Part shown: one piece after another, positions 8,095-16,384 of the stretch | How the letters are laid out: each line of letters begins with the position of its first letter | How positions within the stretch are numbered: the first letter of the stretch is position 1 | Assembly (NCBI GenBank): GCA_900541035.1 | Contig: UQIN01000011.1 | Coordinates: forward strand, 1 to 64,000 | Source of the DNA: an uncultured Collinsella sp. | GTDB taxonomy: Bacteria; Actinomycetota; Coriobacteriia; Coriobacteriales; Coriobacteriaceae | Reading direction: 5' to 3' | Length of the DNA: 64,000 nucleotides | Made by a program: the position numbers and the translations under genes | Notes under the pieces: model-generated | The model's database searches: none | Told to the model about the DNA's origin: nothing | The model's input: the letters and a program-made list of their open reading frames with translations, nothing else

Positions 8095-8670
8095 GTGTTT
8101 GGTATTGGAGAGGGTGAGCTCGCGATCATCGTGGTCTTCGGCTTTTTGCTGTTTGGCCCGGATAAGCTCCCACAGATGGGCCGCACGATCGGCCGTGCCA
8201 TCCGTCAGTTCCGCGAGACGCAGGAAAAGATGACGGCCGTTGTTCAGTCCGAGATTATCGATCCGGTGAGCGAGGCCGCTTCGGCACCGGTCAAGCCCAA
8301 GAAGACTGCCGTCGATGACGATTCCGATGCGGACGAGGATGCCGCCGAGACGGCAGCGCCCGCCAAGAAGGAGACCTTTGCCGAGCGCCGTGCCCGCCTT
8401 GCTGCCGAGAAGGCTGCGAGCGAGGGTGCCGCCGAGGGCGAGGGTGCTGCTGAGGAGTCCGAGGCCGAGGGCGCCGAGCCTGCCGCTGCCGCCGAGCCTG
8501 TCGTCGAGCCCGAGCCTGCTGCAGAGCCCGAGCCGGCAGAGCCCACGACGGCTGACCTCTACGCCCGTCGTCCCCGCAAGCGCAAGGCCGTCGTCGACCA
8601 GCTCGCTCGCGAGCTCGAGGCCGAGGACGACGCCGCTGCCGCCGATGCCCCGAAGGGAGGCGATGAGTAA
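8095..8670 (+). CDS. tatA: Sec-independent translocase TatA/TatB-type subunit
   Basis: This is the pore-forming or adaptor subunit for export of folded twin-arginine proteins. A GTG at 8095 is the likely start because GGAGG lies just upstream; the mature sequence then begins FGIGEGELAIIVVFGFLLFGP, the classical short TatA membrane helix with its hinge and the amphipathic helix DKLPQMGRTIGRAIRQFRE. The remaining 140 residues are an unusually long, Ala/Glu/Pro-rich acidic tail. The stop overlaps the tatC start (TAATG), so the two subunits are translationally coupled. Whether it acts as TatA, TatB or both is open; no second tatA is in the window. Confidence 0.9.
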   Translation: MFGIGEGELAIIVVFGFLLFGPDKLPQMGRTIGRAIRQFRETQEKMTAVVQSEIIDPVSEAASAPVKPKKTAVDDDSDADEDAAETAAPAKKETFAERRARLAAEKAASEGAAEGEGAAEESEAEGAEPAAAAEPVVEPEPAAEPEPAEPTTADLYARRPRKRKAVVDQLARELEAEDDAAAADAPKGGDE

Positions 8671-9461
8671 TGCCTATCGGACCTGCGCGTATGCCGCTCT
8701 TCGATCACCTGGGAGAGCTCCGTCGCCGCCTGACCATCGTGGTTGTGTCAGTCTTTGCCGCCGCCATCGTGCTGTATTTCGCCACGCCCGTGGTACTCGA
8801 TATCCTGGAAGACCCCATCCGCTCCTTTGTGCCGGACGGTAAGTTTTACATCACCACCACGCTCGGCGGCTTTGGTCTGCGCTTTTCGCTGGCCATCAAG
8901 ATGGCCGTTGTCATGTGCACGCCCATGATCATCTGGCAGATCTTGGCGTTTTTCCTGCCGGCGCTTCGCCCCAACGAGCGCAAGTGGGTCGTGCCCACGG
9001 TGCTCGCCTCGACGGTGCTGTTCTTCCTGGGCGCCATCTTCTGCTATTTCATCATCATCCCGGCGGGCTTTGAGTGGCTTATCGGCGAGACCTCGGCCGT
9101 CGCCACGGCGCTGCCCGACCTGGAGAACTACGTCAACATGGAGCTGCTCTTTATGATCGGCTTTGGCGTGGCGTTTGAGCTGCCGCTCATCATCTTCTAC
9201 CTGTCCGTCTTCCACATCGTGTCCTATGCGGCCTTCCGCAGCGCCTGGCGCTACGTGTACGTAGGCCTGCTCGTGGGTTCGGCTGTGATTACGCCCGACG
9301 GCTCGCCCGTTACGCTGGGTCTCATGTATGGCGCCCTGCTCTCGCTCTACGAGATTTCGCTCGCCATCGCTCGCGTGGTCATCACCGCGCGCGAGGGCAA
9401 GGAGGGCCTGTTCGTGAGCCGTCTGGACCTGTTCTCGGACGACGAGGACGACGAGGAGTAA
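8670..9461 (+). CDS. tatC: Sec-independent translocase TatC
   Basis: TatC is the six-helix membrane receptor that binds twin-arginine signal peptides. The 263-aa product shows the N-terminal cytoplasmic motif FDHLGELRRRL, six hydrophobic segments, and the conserved periplasmic-side FYLSVF and cytoplasmic ALRPNERK region. The C-terminus is strongly acidic (SDDEDDEE). It overlaps tatA by one base, and hypA begins 7 bp after its stop, which suggests a shared transcript. Tat export of metalloenzymes and HypAB-mediated nickel loading are often functionally linked. Confidence 0.95.
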   Translation: MPIGPARMPLFDHLGELRRRLTIVVVSVFAAAIVLYFATPVVLDILEDPIRSFVPDGKFYITTTLGGFGLRFSLAIKMAVVMCTPMIIWQILAFFLPALRPNERKWVVPTVLASTVLFFLGAIFCYFIIIPAGFEWLIGETSAVATALPDLENYVNMELLFMIGFGVAFELPLIIFYLSVFHIVSYAAFRSAWRYVYVGLLVGSAVITPDGSPVTLGLMYGALLSLYEISLAIARVVITAREGKEGLFVSRLDLFSDDEDDEE

Positions 9462-9467
9462 ATCGGT

Positions 9468-9824
9468 ATGCACGAGGTTGGCATTGTCAACGGCATACTC
9501 GATACAGTGATTCGCGCGGCGCGTGGGGCGGGGGCCTCGCGCGCCGTTTTGGTAACGCTTCGTATCGGGGATATGACCGAGGTCGTGCGCGAGGCACTCG
9601 ACTTTGCGTGGGAGACGTTTCGCGATGAGGACCCGCTCACGCGCGGCTGCGAGCTTGCCGTGGAGGAGGTCCATCCACAAAGCGAGTGCCTGGACTGCGG
9701 CGAGGTCTTTGAGCACGACCGTTTCCATTGTCGCTGCCCCCAGTGTGGCGGCGCCAACGTGCGCCTGCTGCACGGCCGCGAGCTCGATATCGCAAGTATC
9801 GAAATCGAAACCCCCGACGATTAG
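9468..9824 (+). CDS. hypA: Hydrogenase/urease nickel incorporation protein HypA
   Basis: HypA delivers Ni2+ to [NiFe]-hydrogenase (or urease) apoenzyme together with HypB. The 118-aa length is typical. The N-terminal MHEVGIV provides the nickel ligands (amino terminus, His2, Glu3). The zinc knuckle is two Cys-x2-Cys pairs in CLDC and CPQC. It lies between tatC and hypB, spaced 55 bp from hypB. No hypCDEF or hydrogenase structural genes are in the window. Confidence 0.92.
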   Translation: MHEVGIVNGILDTVIRAARGAGASRAVLVTLRIGDMTEVVREALDFAWETFRDEDPLTRGCELAVEEVHPQSECLDCGEVFEHDRFHCRCPQCGGANVRLLHGRELDIASIEIETPDD

Positions 9825-9879
9825 CCCGCTAGCCATCTAATGATGGGGTATAAAGGGGCCAAAGTAAGGAGCGCTAAGT

Positions 9880-10563
9880 ATGGCCGAGAAAACGATTGAT
9901 ATCGCGTCGCCGATCCTGTCGCGCAACGAGCGCCTGGCAGATCAGCTGCGTCAGCGATTTAATGAGGCAGGCACCTTCGTGATCAATGTGCTGTCGAGCC
10001 CCGGCTCGGGTAAGACCACCACGATTCTGGGCACCAACGAGCGCCTGCGTGACAAGGCCGGCCTACGCTGTGCCGTCATCGAGGGCGATATCGCCTCGGA
10101 TGTCGACGCCATCACCATGAAGGAAGCCGGCATGCCCGCCATCCAGATCAACACGGGCGGTCTGTGCCACCTCGAGGGCAACATGATCATGGAGGCTGTC
10201 GATGCCTTCGACCAGGCTGTGGGTCTGGAGAACATCGACGTCATCTTTATCGAAAACGTGGGTAACCTGGTCTGCCCGGTCGACTTTGACCTGGGCGAGA
10301 ACCTGTCCATCATGATTCTCTCGGTGCCCGAGGGCGACGACAAGCCCATCAAGTACCCGGGCATCTTCCAACACGCCGGCGCGCAGCTGCTCAACAAGGT
10401 CGACGTGGCTCCGGCTTTCGATTTTGACATGGATAGGTATACTAAGACACTCGATGACCTCAATCCGCAAGCGCCGCGGTTTGCCGTGAGCGCGCGCAAG
10501 GGCGAGGGCATGGATGCCTGGTGCGATTGGCTCATCGGGCAGATTGAGCAAGCAAGGGCGTAA
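9880..10563 (+). CDS. hypB: Hydrogenase nickel incorporation GTPase HypB
   Basis: This SIMIBI-class GTPase powers nickel insertion. The 227-aa form lacks both the N-terminal CxxCGC nickel site and a His-rich stretch, so it is the minimal GTPase-domain type. The P-loop is SSPGSGKTT, the metal-binding switch region contains GGLCHLEG (Cys-His), and NKVD is the guanine-specificity motif. AAGGAG precedes the ATG. It follows hypA directly and is probably co-transcribed with it. Confidence 0.93.
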   Translation: MAEKTIDIASPILSRNERLADQLRQRFNEAGTFVINVLSSPGSGKTTTILGTNERLRDKAGLRCAVIEGDIASDVDAITMKEAGMPAIQINTGGLCHLEGNMIMEAVDAFDQAVGLENIDVIFIENVGNLVCPVDFDLGENLSIMILSVPEGDDKPIKYPGIFQHAGAQLLNKVDVAPAFDFDMDRYTKTLDDLNPQAPRFAVSARKGEGMDAWCDWLIGQIEQARA

Positions 10564-10617
10564 GTCGGCCGCCATACGGGCGGGCGTAGCCGCAGAGATA
10601 CGAGATAGGAGCCTCTT

Positions 10618-13191
10618 TTGAAGCTCATCATCGCCGAGAAAAACGACGCCGCGCGTCAAATTGCCGAGCGTCTGTCCACGGGCAAACCCAAAAAGGACAA
10701 GGTGTACAACACCGCCATCTACCGTTTTGAGTGGAAGGGCGAGGAGTGCGTGACGATCGGCCTTGCCGGTCACATCCTGGCGCCCGATTTTTGTGACAGC
10801 GTGCTGTTCGATAAAAAGCTGGGCTGGTATTCGGTCACGGAGGACGGTGAAATGCTGCCGGCCGACATGCCCGATGGCCTGGCTCGTCCGCCCTACGACA
10901 CCAAGCGCAAGCCGTTTCTTGCCGACGGTATCTCCATCAAGGGCTGGAAGCTCGAGAGCCTGCCCTATCTCACCTGGGCGCCCGTCATTAAGCTGCCGGC
11001 CGAGAAGGAGCTCATTCGTTCGCTCAAGAACCTCGCTAAAAAGTCCGACAGCGTCATCATCGCCACGGACTTCGATCGCGAGGGTGAGCTGATCGGTTCG
11101 GACGCTCTCAACAAGGTGCGCGAGGTTGCGCCCGACTTGCCGGTCGCCCGCGCCCAGTATTCTTCGTTTACCAAGGCCGAGATTACGCAGGCCTTCGATA
11201 ATCTTGTCTCGCTCGACCAGAATCTGGCCGACGCCGGCGAGAGCCGCCAGCACATCGACCTCATTTGGGGTGCGGTGCTCACGCGCTACCTGACGCTCGC
11301 CAAGTTTGGCGGCTTTGGCAACGTGCGCTCCGCCGGCCGCGTGCAGACGCCGACGCTTGCCCTGGTGGTCGAGCGCGAGCGCGAGCGCATGGCGTTTGTG
11401 CCCGAGGACTATTGGCAGATTCGCGGCATGGGTGCCGCTCAGGGTGCTGCCGAGGATGACCGCTTTAAGATTGCGCACAAGACGGCACGTTTTACCGACA
11501 AGGATGCTGCCGAGACGGCGTACGGCCACGTCGACGGCGCTACGACGGCAACCGTCGCCGCGGTGACCAAGCGCTCCCGCAAGCAGCAGCCGCCCACCCC
11601 GTTTGCGACGACCTCGCTGCAGGCTGCCGCCGCGGCCGAGGGCATCTCACCTGCACGTACCATGCGCATCGCCGAGTCCCTCTACATGGCGGGCCTCATC
11701 AGCTATCCGCGTGTCGACAACACCGTGTACCCTGCGACGCTCGATCTGGGCGCCGTGGTGAGCGACCTGGCAAAGATCAACCCGGCGCTGGCGCCCGTGT
11801 GCAAAAAGGTACTCGCCGGCCCCATGAAGCCCACGCGCGGCAAAGTCGAGACCACCGACCACCCGCCCATCTACCCCACGGGCGAAGGCGATCCGTCCAC
11901 GCTCGATGGCGGCCAGCGCAAGCTCTACGACCTCATCGCCCGTCGCTTCCTGGCGACGCTCATGGGTCCCGCGACTATCGAGAACACCAAGCTCGAGCTC
12001 GATGTGAACGGTGAGCCGTTCGTGGCTTCGGGCGATGTGCTCGTGACCCCGGGTTTCCGCGAGGCGTACCCGTACGGACTCAAGCGCGACGAGCAGATGC
12101 CTCCGCTGGAGCAGGGCGACACGGTCGACGTGTTCGACATTAAGCTCGAGGCCAAGCAGACCGAGCCGCCCGCGCGCTACAGCCAGGGCAAGCTCGTGCA
12201 GGAGATGGAAAAGCGCGGCCTGGGCACCAAGTCCACGCGCGCGAGCATCATCGAGCGCCTGTACGCCGTGCGCTACCTCAAAAACGATCCCGTGGAGCCG
12301 AGCCAGCTGGGCATCGCCATCATCGACGCGCTGACGCAGTTTGCCCCGCGCATCACGAGCCCCGATATGACCAGCGAGCTCGACGGCGACATGACCCGTG
12401 TGGAGCGCGGCGAGGACACCGAAGAGCATGTCGTGACGCACTCGCGCGCGCTGCTGGCCGGCGTGCTCGACGAGCTGCTCAAGCACACGCAGGAGCTGGG
12501 CGACGCCATCAGCGACGCCGTCACGGCCGATGCGCGCGTGGGCGCCTGCCCCAAGTGCGGCAAGGACCTGGTTATGAAGACGAGCGCCAAGACCCGCGGC
12601 AGCTTTATCGGCTGCATGGGCTGGCCCGACTGCGACGTGACCTATCCGGTGCCGAGCGGCGTCAAGGTGAGCCCGCTCGAGGGCGAGGCCGCCGTGTGCC
12701 CCGAATGCGGTGCGCCGCGCATTAAGTGTCAGCCGTTCCGCCAGAAGGCTTTCGAGATCTGCGTGAACCCGACGTGCCCCACCAACTACGAGCCCGACCT
12801 TAAGGTGGGCGAGTGCAAGGTGTGTGCCGAGGCCGGACGCCATGGCGACCTGATCGCGCACAAGAGCGAGAAGAGCGGCAAGCGCTTTATCCGCTGCACC
12901 AACTACGATGACTGCGGCGTGAGCTATCCGCTGCCGGCGCGTGGCAAGCTCGAGGCGACGGGCGAGACCTGTCCCGAGTGCGGCGCCCCCATCGTGGTGG
13001 TCAACACGGCGCGCGGTCCGTGGCGTATCTGCGTCAACATGGACTGCCCGACCAAGGAGAAGAAGCCCGCCCGCGGCCGCAAGACCACAACCAAGGCGAG
13101 CACGGCAAAGAAGACGACGGCCAAGAAGACGACCGCTAAGAAGACCACGACCAAGAAGTCGACTGCCAAGAAAGCAACCGCCGACAAATAG
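10618..13191 (+). CDS. topA: DNA topoisomerase I (type IA)
   Basis: This enzyme relaxes negative supercoils by single-strand passage. It starts at a TTG preceded by AGGAG. The TOPRIM domain (about residues 1-155) shows AEKNDAARQ and DFDREGELIG; the catalytic tyrosine is in LISYPRVDNT. The C-terminal third has several four-cysteine zinc ribbons (CPKC, CPEC, CKVC, CPEC and their partner pairs). It ends in a Lys/Thr/Ala-rich tail of repeated KKTTA units, a feature known in actinobacterial TopA, where basic tails aid DNA binding. The product is 857 aa. The N-terminal domain resembles TopB-like proteins, so topoisomerase III is the alternative, but the zinc ribbons and tail favour TopA. Confidence 0.85.
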   Translation: MKLIIAEKNDAARQIAERLSTGKPKKDKVYNTAIYRFEWKGEECVTIGLAGHILAPDFCDSVLFDKKLGWYSVTEDGEMLPADMPDGLARPPYDTKRKPFLADGISIKGWKLESLPYLTWAPVIKLPAEKELIRSLKNLAKKSDSVIIATDFDREGELIGSDALNKVREVAPDLPVARAQYSSFTKAEITQAFDNLVSLDQNLADAGESRQHIDLIWGAVLTRYLTLAKFGGFGNVRSAGRVQTPTLALVVERERERMAFVPEDYWQIRGMGAAQGAAEDDRFKIAHKTARFTDKDAAETAYGHVDGATTATVAAVTKRSRKQQPPTPFATTSLQAAAAAEGISPARTMRIAESLYMAGLISYPRVDNTVYPATLDLGAVVSDLAKINPALAPVCKKVLAGPMKPTRGKVETTDHPPIYPTGEGDPSTLDGGQRKLYDLIARRFLATLMGPATIENTKLELDVNGEPFVASGDVLVTPGFREAYPYGLKRDEQMPPLEQGDTVDVFDIKLEAKQTEPPARYSQGKLVQEMEKRGLGTKSTRASIIERLYAVRYLKNDPVEPSQLGIAIIDALTQFAPRITSPDMTSELDGDMTRVERGEDTEEHVVTHSRALLAGVLDELLKHTQELGDAISDAVTADARVGACPKCGKDLVMKTSAKTRGSFIGCMGWPDCDVTYPVPSGVKVSPLEGEAAVCPECGAPRIKCQPFRQKAFEICVNPTCPTNYEPDLKVGECKVCAEAGRHGDLIAHKSEKSGKRFIRCTNYDDCGVSYPLPARGKLEATGETCPECGAPIVVVNTARGPWRICVNMDCPTKEKKPARGRKTTTKASTAKKTTAKKTTAKKTTTKKSTAKKATADK

Positions 13192-13217
13192 CCGAACAGC
13201 GACACGCCACAGCAACA

Positions 13218-13255
13218 GGGGCCGGGTGCGCGAATCCAAACGCGCACCCGGCCCC
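13218..13255 (+). terminator. Strong GC-rich hairpin after topA
   Basis: A perfect 15-bp stem (GGGGCCGGGTGCGCG and its complement) with loop AATCCAAA. There is no T-tract, so it is a terminator of the U-less type or an mRNA-end stabiliser. Confidence 0.6.
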
Positions 13256-13261
13256 GCTCAT

Positions 13262-13330
13262 GAGTTGCGGTGAAATAGTTCTTATTTGAGCTTGTAGGGC
13301 TCAAAAACCGGAACTATTCCACCGCAACTT
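13262..13330. repeat. Inverted-repeat element AGTTGCGGTGAAATAG, copy 1
   Basis: Arms of 19 nt (AGTTGCGGTGAAATAGTTC and its complement, one mismatch) at 13263-13281 and 13311-13329 enclose a 29-nt loop that itself forms a TGAGC/GCTCA hairpin. A second copy lies at 14400-14468; the two flank the zinc-ribbon gene. Confidence 0.7.
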
Positions 13331-13347
13331 CTTGTTGGTTGGGGAGT

Positions 13348-14331
13348 TTAGTTCACTTCGACGGGTTTGGCGCCGGGATAGCGCTCCTCAAAGTCTAGGC
13401 GGTACTTATTGTCATTGGTGCCCGCCACGTTGTCGCGCGACAGCGGCGCCACGATCTCATTCTTGTGGTCCGCAGGCTTGGCGTATTTCAGACTGATCTC
13501 CCAGGCATCACAGATTGCGTCAATGCGGTGATCCAGGTCGTCGTACAGGGCGATGATGTCCTTCCAGGAGCTGTAGTTTTTGGAGCTCGTCGGGACGTCC
13601 AGGTCCTCGACGATGTCGTAATACTGCTCGATGGTGTCCTCCGTGCGCTCGGCGACGTCGGCGAGATTTTGACGGGTGGTTCGATCCTCTTCCAGATAGT
13701 TGCCGTTGAAGTTCTGCGCGCAGCCACGGACCTGGCTGTCGAGATCTTCGAGCAGGTCGTAGTATTCGCTCAGGCGACGGTAGAGGTTCTGCTCAGAGAG
13801 CGTTGCTTCGCCGCCATCCTCGTCGTCATCGTCATCATCGTCGTACAGGCTGTTGGGATCGCCGAGAGGTTTTAGGTCATCGTCGTCGACGTCATGGTGC
13901 AGCTTAGCTACCTCGGCGGTCGTCTGCGTACCGGCGTTGTCGAAAGGCTTGATCACAAAGAAAATGACCAGGGCGATGATGATCGCCACCAGCACAACGA
14001 TAACGGCGATAAGCGGCCCGGTGCCGCTCTTTTTGGAAGCGGGGGTCTGTGGCGAAGCGGGCGCGTATGCGGGAGCCGGCTGCTGTTGGGGCGAGCCGCT
14101 CGCGACGGGTATGCGCTGCGTGGTCTCGACGGCCTCGGTCCTTGCGGCGGGGTCGGGGCTATAGGCGAGGGAGTCGTCCGCCTTGGCTTGCGGCGTATCA
14201 AGGGAGCCGGTCTGCTCAAAAGCGGGCTGGCTATCGCTCGCGGCTGTTTGCTCAACGGGTGCACCGCACGAGGTGCAGAACTTGGCATCATCTGCAAGAA
14301 GCTTGCCGCACGAGGCGCAATACCGAGACAT
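13348..14331 (-). CDS. Zinc-ribbon single-pass membrane protein, function unknown
   Basis: The 327-aa product starts at ATG 14331 with AAGGAG upstream. It begins with a zinc ribbon (Cys pairs in RYCASCG and KFCTSCG), then has a Pro/Ala/Gln-rich linker, one strong membrane helix (LIAVIVVLVAIIIALVIFF, about residues 125-147), a very acidic run of seven aspartates, and a helical C-terminal domain outside. Such zinc_ribbon_2 proteins are common membrane-anchored unknowns in Gram-positives. The gene is flanked on both sides by copies of the same inverted-repeat element and points against its neighbours topA and tmk. Confidence 0.8.
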   Translation of the reverse strand: MSRYCASCGKLLADDAKFCTSCGAPVEQTAASDSQPAFEQTGSLDTPQAKADDSLAYSPDPAARTEAVETTQRIPVASGSPQQQPAPAYAPASPQTPASKKSGTGPLIAVIVVLVAIIIALVIFFVIKPFDNAGTQTTAEVAKLHHDVDDDDLKPLGDPNSLYDDDDDDDEDGGEATLSEQNLYRRLSEYYDLLEDLDSQVRGCAQNFNGNYLEEDRTTRQNLADVAERTEDTIEQYYDIVEDLDVPTSSKNYSSWKDIIALYDDLDHRIDAICDAWEISLKYAKPADHKNEIVAPLSRDNVAGTNDNKYRLDFEERYPGAKPVEVN

Positions 14332-14399
14332 TGCCACTCCTTTCGCCACATTTCAATGCAATACGACGATTATACCCAGCATCCAAAATTCCCCATCAT

Positions 14400-14468
14400 A
14401 AGTTGCGGTGAAATAGGGACTGTTTGGCGGTCTCAGAGCTTCAATCAGCACCTATTTCACCGCAACTT
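14400..14468. repeat. Inverted-repeat element AGTTGCGGTGAAATAG, copy 2
   Basis: Perfect 18-nt arms (AAGTTGCGGTGAAATAGG and its complement) at 14400-14417 and 14451-14468 with a 33-nt loop unlike that of copy 1. Conserved arms with free loops suggest that the arms are the functional or mobile part. Confidence 0.7.
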
Positions 14469-14571
14469 TGGAAAGGCACCTTTAGCCATTGGGAACGCGC
14501 CGAGCACTGGGGTATCATGGCTTGGTTGCTATAACTCGCATTTACGCGCCTTGTAGGAAGGGGCTGCGCCC

Positions 14572-15255
14572 ATGGCTTTTGAGCCTGCTCAACATAGCTT
14601 TATCACGCTCGAGGGCGTCGACGGCGCCGGCAAGTCCACGCAGGCGCGCCTGCTTGCCCGCGCGCTCGAACTCGCTGGCTACCAGGTTGTGAGCCTGCGC
14701 GAGCCGGGCGGCACCGCCATCAGCGAAAAGATTCGCGCTTTGCTGCTCGACCCCGCCAACACGGCGATGGGAGACACCTGCGAGTTGCTGCTCTACGAGG
14801 CGGCGCGCGCCCAGTTGGTGCACGAGGTCATAGCCCCCGCCCTTGCGGCCGGCAAGGTGGTCCTGTGCGATCGCTTCTACGATTCCACGACCTGCTACCA
14901 GGCGTTTGCCGATGGCCTCGATCGCCAGATGGTGCGCGACGCCAACAACCTGGCCGTCGCGGGAACGCACCCGGCGCTCACACTCGTCTACCACATCACG
15001 CCCGAGCAGGCGGCGCTACGCATGGCAGCCCGTGGCGCGGCGGATCGCATGGAGGCCAAGGGCATGGCATTCCAAGAGCGTGTCTACGAGGGGTTTTGCG
15101 CAATTGCTGCCGAGGAGCCAAACCGCGTAAAGCTCATCGACGCCACTACGACCGTCGAGGAAGTCTTCGAGAAGACGGTCGAGCAGGTTCGCGCGTACGG
15201 TCTCGACATTCCGCGGGAAGCCGTCGCCGCCGCGCTTGCCAAGGAGGCCGAGTAA
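14572..15255 (+). CDS. tmk: Thymidylate kinase
   Basis: It phosphorylates dTMP to dTDP in dTTP synthesis. The 227-aa product has the P-loop GVDGAGKST (about residues 15-23), the substrate-binding REPGGT, the DRFYDST motif, and a LID region RGAADRME. AAGGGG lies upstream of the ATG. The next gene, holB, begins 2 bp after the stop; the tmk-holB-PSP1 gene order is conserved in many Gram-positive genomes, which supports all three calls. Confidence 0.95.
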   Translation: MAFEPAQHSFITLEGVDGAGKSTQARLLARALELAGYQVVSLREPGGTAISEKIRALLLDPANTAMGDTCELLLYEAARAQLVHEVIAPALAAGKVVLCDRFYDSTTCYQAFADGLDRQMVRDANNLAVAGTHPALTLVYHITPEQAALRMAARGAADRMEAKGMAFQERVYEGFCAIAAEEPNRVKLIDATTTVEEVFEKTVEQVRAYGLDIPREAVAAALAKEAE

Positions 15256-15256
15256 C

Positions 15257-16384
15257 ATGGCCCCCGCTCAGGCAAGCCTGCTGGCCAAGCTCGACACCCA
15301 AGAGCGCGTGCGCGACTTTTTGACCAATGCCGTCGCTAGCGGTCGCGCGTCGCACGCCTACCTGTTTTTGGGCGCGCCCGGCGCGGGCAAGCTCGACGCC
15401 GCGTGGGCGCTCGCCCAAGCCTTCCTGTGCGAGCAGGACGGCTGCGGCGCATGCGACAGCTGCGTGCGCGTTGCTCGGCATACGCATCCCGACGTGCACT
15501 ATTACACGCCCGAGAGCGCCACGGGTTACCTCATTGCCCAGACCCGCGAGCTGCTCGATGACGTGCCGCTGGCGCCCATCCGCGCCAAGGCAAAGGTCTA
15601 CATCATCGACCGTGCCGAGCAGCTGCGCGCCAACACCGCCAACGCGCTGCTCAAAACGCTCGAGGAGCCGCCCGAGGGCGTTATGTTCATCCTGTTGGGT
15701 ACCTCGGCCGACGTGATGCTGCCCACTATCGTGAGTCGTTGCCAGTGCGTGCCGTTTCGGCTGGTATCGCCCGCCGTCGCCGCGCAGGCCGTGAGCCGCG
15801 CCACCGGTCAGGACCCTGCGCGTTGCCGCATGGCGGTCGCCGTGGCGGGAAGCCCCACACGCGGCATCGAGTTTCTTAAGAGCGCCGAGCGCCAGGACGC
15901 CCGCCGTCAGATGGTCCGTGCCATCGACTCGCTCATTGCCGCCGACGAGGCCGACGTGCTCAGTCGCGCCAAGTCGCTCATTGTCGCCGTTAAGGCGCCG
16001 CTCGCCGAGGTCAAGTCCACGCAGGAAAAGGTACTCGAGCAAAACGCCGACTACCTGTCGCGTGGAGCATTGAAGCAGCTTGAGGACCGCAACAAGCGCG
16101 AACTCAACGCGCGCGAGCGTTCGGGTATCATGGAAGTGCTGGCGAGCGCGCGGACGCTCATGCGCGATGTGCTGCTGACACTTCAGGACGAGGCAGCCGA
16201 CGTGGTGAACGAGGATGTGCGCGACACGATCGGTCGGCTTGCCGCCGCGACCAATGTTGCGGGTGCCACCCAGGCGCTCGAGGCGGTCGCGACCGCCGAG
16301 CGCAACATCGCCAGAAACGTTACTCCCCAGCTGGCCATCGAGGTCATGCTGTTCGATATCAGGAAGGCACTGAAATGCCGTTAG
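15257..16384 (+). CDS. holB: DNA polymerase III subunit delta prime
   Basis: This is a clamp-loader AAA+ subunit. The 375-aa form starts at ATG 15257, with AAGGAGG inside the end of tmk. GAPGAGKLD is a degenerate P-loop: the Thr/Ser after Lys is Leu, consistent with delta prime not hydrolysing ATP. A four-cysteine zinc module (CEQDGC, CDSC) follows, and SRCQ marks the SRC motif. The last 10 bp overlap the PSP1 gene in another frame, so translation is coupled. Confidence 0.9.
   Translation: MAPAQASLLAKLDTQERVRDFLTNAVASGRASHAYLFLGAPGAGKLDAAWALAQAFLCEQDGCGACDSCVRVARHTHPDVHYYTPESATGYLIAQTRELLDDVPLAPIRAKAKVYIIDRAEQLRANTANALLKTLEEPPEGVMFILLGTSADVMLPTIVSRCQCVPFRLVSPAVAAQAVSRATGQDPARCRMAVAVAGSPTRGIEFLKSAERQDARRQMVRAIDSLIAADEADVLSRAKSLIVAVKAPLAEVKSTQEKVLEQNADYLSRGALKQLEDRNKRELNARERSGIMEVLASARTLMRDVLLTLQDEAADVVNEDVRDTIGRLAAATNVAGATQALEAVATAERNIARNVTPQLAIEVMLFDIRKALKCR

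Noticed and set aside
14572..16384. Phage or plasmid replication module (tmk with a clamp-loader gene)
   Set aside because: tmk-holB-PSP1 is a conserved chromosomal housekeeping order; no integrase, capsid or plasmid replication genes are near.
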